Assembly (NCBI RefSeq): GCF_031127875.1
Contig: NZ_JARXIA010000011.1
Location: 62,001-126,000 of the forward strand
Reading direction: 5' to 3'
DNA: 64,000 bases
Origin: Pelagicoccus sp. SDUM812005
GTDB lineage: Bacteria; Verrucomicrobiota; Verrucomicrobiia; Opitutales; Opitutaceae
In this document: piece after piece, positions 61,984 through 64,000 of the stretch
How the letters are laid out: each line of letters opens with the position of its first letter
Numbering within the stretch: the stretch's first letter is position 1
Position numbers and translations under genes: made by a program
Notes under the pieces: generated by a model
The model's database searches: none
Told to the model about the DNA's origin: nothing
What the model saw: only the letters and a program-made list of their open reading frames with translations

Positions 61984-63237
61984 ATGAGCCCCAACATTCA
62001 AATCGCGACCCGGTTCCTGTTAGCCAAGAAGCGCTCCATGCTGATGAGCTTGTGCGGCATCGCTTTCGGGGTGGGCTTCTTCATCGTAACGCAGGCGCAG
62101 CTCAGTGGCTTCGAGGAGTTTTTCATCCGGACGATTTTGGGCACGGACGGGGCGATCCGCATCGAAGACAAGTTCCAGGCGACCTTGGCTCAGATGGAGG
62201 CGGCTTCCAGCACGCGTACGGATTCCAAGTTTTTCGTAGCGGACCGCGGCAACCGCCGGTACGTGGAGGGCGTCGAGTATCCGGAAAAGATTATCGACGC
62301 CTTGCAGAGCATTCCGAATGTGGCGGCGACTTCCTCGGTCTTGAAAGGGCGAGTGGAGGTGCAAAGTCCTTTGCGCATGGAGTCGGCCCAGGTTTACGGC
62401 ATCGTGCTGAACGACCACCTCGCGGTTTCGGACCTGGAGGACCAGCTGGTGTTCGGGAGCATCGAGGAGTTTCGGCGGGCTCCCACTGGGATTTTGATTG
62501 GGCGAAAGCTCTCGGATCGCCTGCAAGCTCGAGTGGGCGACTCTATTATAATAGAAAGCCGCGGGGAGCAGAGCCGCTATCGGGTGAGCGGGGTCTATGA
62601 AACGGGAGTTTCCGATATCGATCGGGTTCGCGTTTTCATGCACTTGGACCAGGCCCGCTCCTTGCTGCGGCGTCCGCACGGCGTGACCTTCATCCAAGTC
62701 AGCGTCTTCGACCGGGATCGGGCGGAGTACGATGCCTTGGTGATCGAAAACTTGGTGCAGCACGCGGCGGCTCCCTGGCAGGATCGGGAAAAGGTTTGGC
62801 TAGACGTCTTCAAGGCGCTGCAGGTTTCGGCGGTGATTACGGTTTCGACGATTATCCTGATCTCCGGCTTGGGCATGTTTAACACGCTGGTGATGATCGT
62901 GATGGAAAAGACGCGGGAGATCGCGATCTTGCGCTCCATGGGCTACAGCCGATCGGACATTTCGGCCATTTTCCTGTGGCAGGGCGGCATTGTCTTGGTG
63001 TTCGGCGTATTTCTTGGTTTTGCGCTCGGAGCGGGCGTGACCTATGGCGTCTCTCACTTGCCGCTGCGGGTGCGGGGGATCTTCTCGACCGATAGCTATG
63101 TGGTGGAGTGGTCCGCGATGCATTATTTTTGGGCGGCGGTGACGGCGATCGTTATCGTTTTGTTCGCCAGTCTGGCTCCGGCGCGGCGGGCAGCTCGCTT
63201 GGTGCCGGGGGATGTCATTCGGGGGACTGCCTCATGA
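61984..63237 (+). CDS. LolC/LolE-like ABC transporter permease (FtsX/MacB class)
   Basis: 417 residues with the four-helix layout of MacB-like permeases: helix 1 (SMLMSLCGIAFGVGFFIVTQA), a large periplasmic domain, then three C-terminal helices (VITVSTIILISGLGMFNTLVMIVM, LWQGGIVLVFGVFLGFALGAG, YFWAAVTAIVIVLFASLAPARRAARLVP). MEKTREIAILRSMGYSRSDISAIFLWQG is the family coupling helix. It would transport lipoproteins or another envelope substrate mechanically. The start is ATG 61984. Its stop overlaps the ATPase gene (ATGA). Confidence 0.88.
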   Translation: MSPNIQIATRFLLAKKRSMLMSLCGIAFGVGFFIVTQAQLSGFEEFFIRTILGTDGAIRIEDKFQATLAQMEAASSTRTDSKFFVADRGNRRYVEGVEYPEKIIDALQSIPNVAATSSVLKGRVEVQSPLRMESAQVYGIVLNDHLAVSDLEDQLVFGSIEEFRRAPTGILIGRKLSDRLQARVGDSIIIESRGEQSRYRVSGVYETGVSDIDRVRVFMHLDQARSLLRRPHGVTFIQVSVFDRDRAEYDALVIENLVQHAAAPWQDREKVWLDVFKALQVSAVITVSTIILISGLGMFNTLVMIVMEKTREIAILRSMGYSRSDISAIFLWQGGIVLVFGVFLGFALGAGVTYGVSHLPLRVRGIFSTDSYVVEWSAMHYFWAAVTAIVIVLFASLAPARRAARLVPGDVIRGTAS

Positions 63238-63932
63238 GCGCTCGTTCCGATCAGGCGAAGGTCGCCATGTCGTGTCGCGGCCTGCACAAGCATTTGGGGG
63301 AGGGGGAGGCCCGCGTGCATGTTTTGAAAGGGGTCGATCTCGAGTTGAACCGCGGCGAGATCTCCGCGGTGGTCGGACCCTCCGGCTGCGGCAAGAGTAC
63401 GCTCCTATACTTGCTCGGATTGCTGGACCGCCAGGACGAGGGCGAGATTTTGGTCGGCGGGGAAGCGGTTCCGCTCGATCGGGACGGTGCCCATACCCGG
63501 CTTCGCTGCGAGCACATCGGTTTCGTTTTCCAGTTTCACTTCCTCTTGCCGGAGTTCTCCGCCCTCGAAAACGTCATCCTGCCGATGCGCAAGCTTGGGA
63601 AATTAAGCGAAGACGAGATGGGGGAGCGGGCGAAGGAGCTGCTGGAGCAGGTCGGCTTGGGCGACAAAACCCACCGCCGTCCCTCCCAACTTTCGGGCGG
63701 CGAGCAGCAGCGGGTGGCGATCGCGCGCTCGCTCGCGAACCGGCCGAGCGTCCTTTTGGCGGACGAGCCGACGGGAAATCTCGACCTGAAAAACTCGATG
63801 ATGGTGTTCGATCTACTGACCCGCCTTGCCAAGGAGTACCAGCAAGCGGTGCTCATCGTGACCCACAATCCCGAGCTGGCGGGGCGTTGCGACCGAATCC
63901 TGCGCATGGAGGACGGGCTTTTCGTCCAGTGA
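63234..63932 (+). CDS. LolD-like ABC transporter ATP-binding protein
   Basis: 232 residues. Walker A is GPSGCGKSTLLYLLGLLD near residue 52, followed by FVFQFHFLLPEFSALENVILPM, the signature LSGGEQQRVAIARSLANRPSVLLADEPTGNLD and the switch His in LIVTHNPELA. HFLLPEFSALENV and EPTGNLD are LolD/MacB-class features. It pairs with the permease just upstream, with a 4-bp overlap. ATG 63234 is chosen because MSARSDQAKVAM leads directly into the domain. No terminator is seen in the last 68 bases of the window. Confidence 0.92.
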   Translation: MSARSDQAKVAMSCRGLHKHLGEGEARVHVLKGVDLELNRGEISAVVGPSGCGKSTLLYLLGLLDRQDEGEILVGGEAVPLDRDGAHTRLRCEHIGFVFQFHFLLPEFSALENVILPMRKLGKLSEDEMGERAKELLEQVGLGDKTHRRPSQLSGGEQQRVAIARSLANRPSVLLADEPTGNLDLKNSMMVFDLLTRLAKEYQQAVLIVTHNPELAGRCDRILRMEDGLFVQ

Positions 63933-64000
63933 TTTGCATGTACGCCGCTCATGGCTATTAGAAGTGGGATTAATAAACTGTACCTCTGCTAATAACCCCT

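Overview
The window looks like a chromosome segment from a free-living, Gram-negative, probably marine member of the Verrucomicrobiota, class Opitutia (Pelagicoccus/Puniceicoccales-like). This is an inference from gene content: a class II EF-P with an unusual tip loop, a GH10 xylanase with a type-3-repeat tail, a complete type II secretion cluster, a lone cyclase-like SatD gene with DUF3307, and many genes without a clear Shine-Dalgarno sequence. GC content is moderately high and coding density is very high. I see no insertion sequences, CRISPR array, phage genes or rRNA.

Layout. 1-11.6 kb: a partial sigma-70-like gene, tRNA-Leu(UAA), two oligopeptide ABC-transporter ATPases, a 1154-residue protein that I read as a PPi-type PEP carboxykinase, a PhzF-like gene, then the lipoprotein binding protein and two permeases that probably belong with the ATPases, and a SYLF-domain protein. 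11.8-20.5 kb: a ClC antiporter with CBS domains, an RlmI-type methyltransferase, a degenerate response regulator, EF-P, a CHASE-type sensor kinase, and a three-gene operon (kinase-like protein, amidohydrolase, gamma carbonic anhydrase). 20.6-29.9 kb, nearly all on the minus strand: pyrH-frr, proB, a UvrD helicase, a small secreted protein, an OGG1-type DNA glycosylase, a class D beta-lactamase-like protein, an ABC_ATPase-family protein and a GT8-like glycosyltransferase, many with 4-bp overlaps or very short gaps. 30.0-37.2 kb: tRNA-Gln(UUG), two membrane-anchored proteins of unknown function, a DoxX-like protein, a membrane-anchored glutamate-synthase-domain protein, an orphan Pycsar-effector-like membrane protein and a GH2 beta-mannosidase-like enzyme. 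37.3-44.3 kb: class II aldolase, a beta-hydroxyacid dehydrogenase, DUF3307 plus SatD with a triple operator array, riboflavin synthase, a family 4 uracil-DNA glycosylase and a secreted GH10 xylanase. 44.4-50.8 kb: a hybrid histidine kinase with a LuxR-type regulator, a MamK-like bacterial actin with a co-transcribed partner, and a DUF480 protein. 51.0-63.9 kb: a type II secretion operon (G-H-I-J-K-L-M-D-C-E-F) followed by a LolCE/LolD-type ABC pair.

How the parts fit. Secreted and cytoplasmic glycan enzymes (GH10, GH2), the peptide importer and the type II secretion system fit a polymer-degrading heterotroph. The PEP carboxykinase candidate, aldolase and dehydrogenase serve central metabolism. 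The least explained parts are the MamK-like actin pair, the SatD/DUF3307 locus with three operators at exact 29-bp spacing, the orphan Pycsar-type effector, and the atypical EF-P tip.
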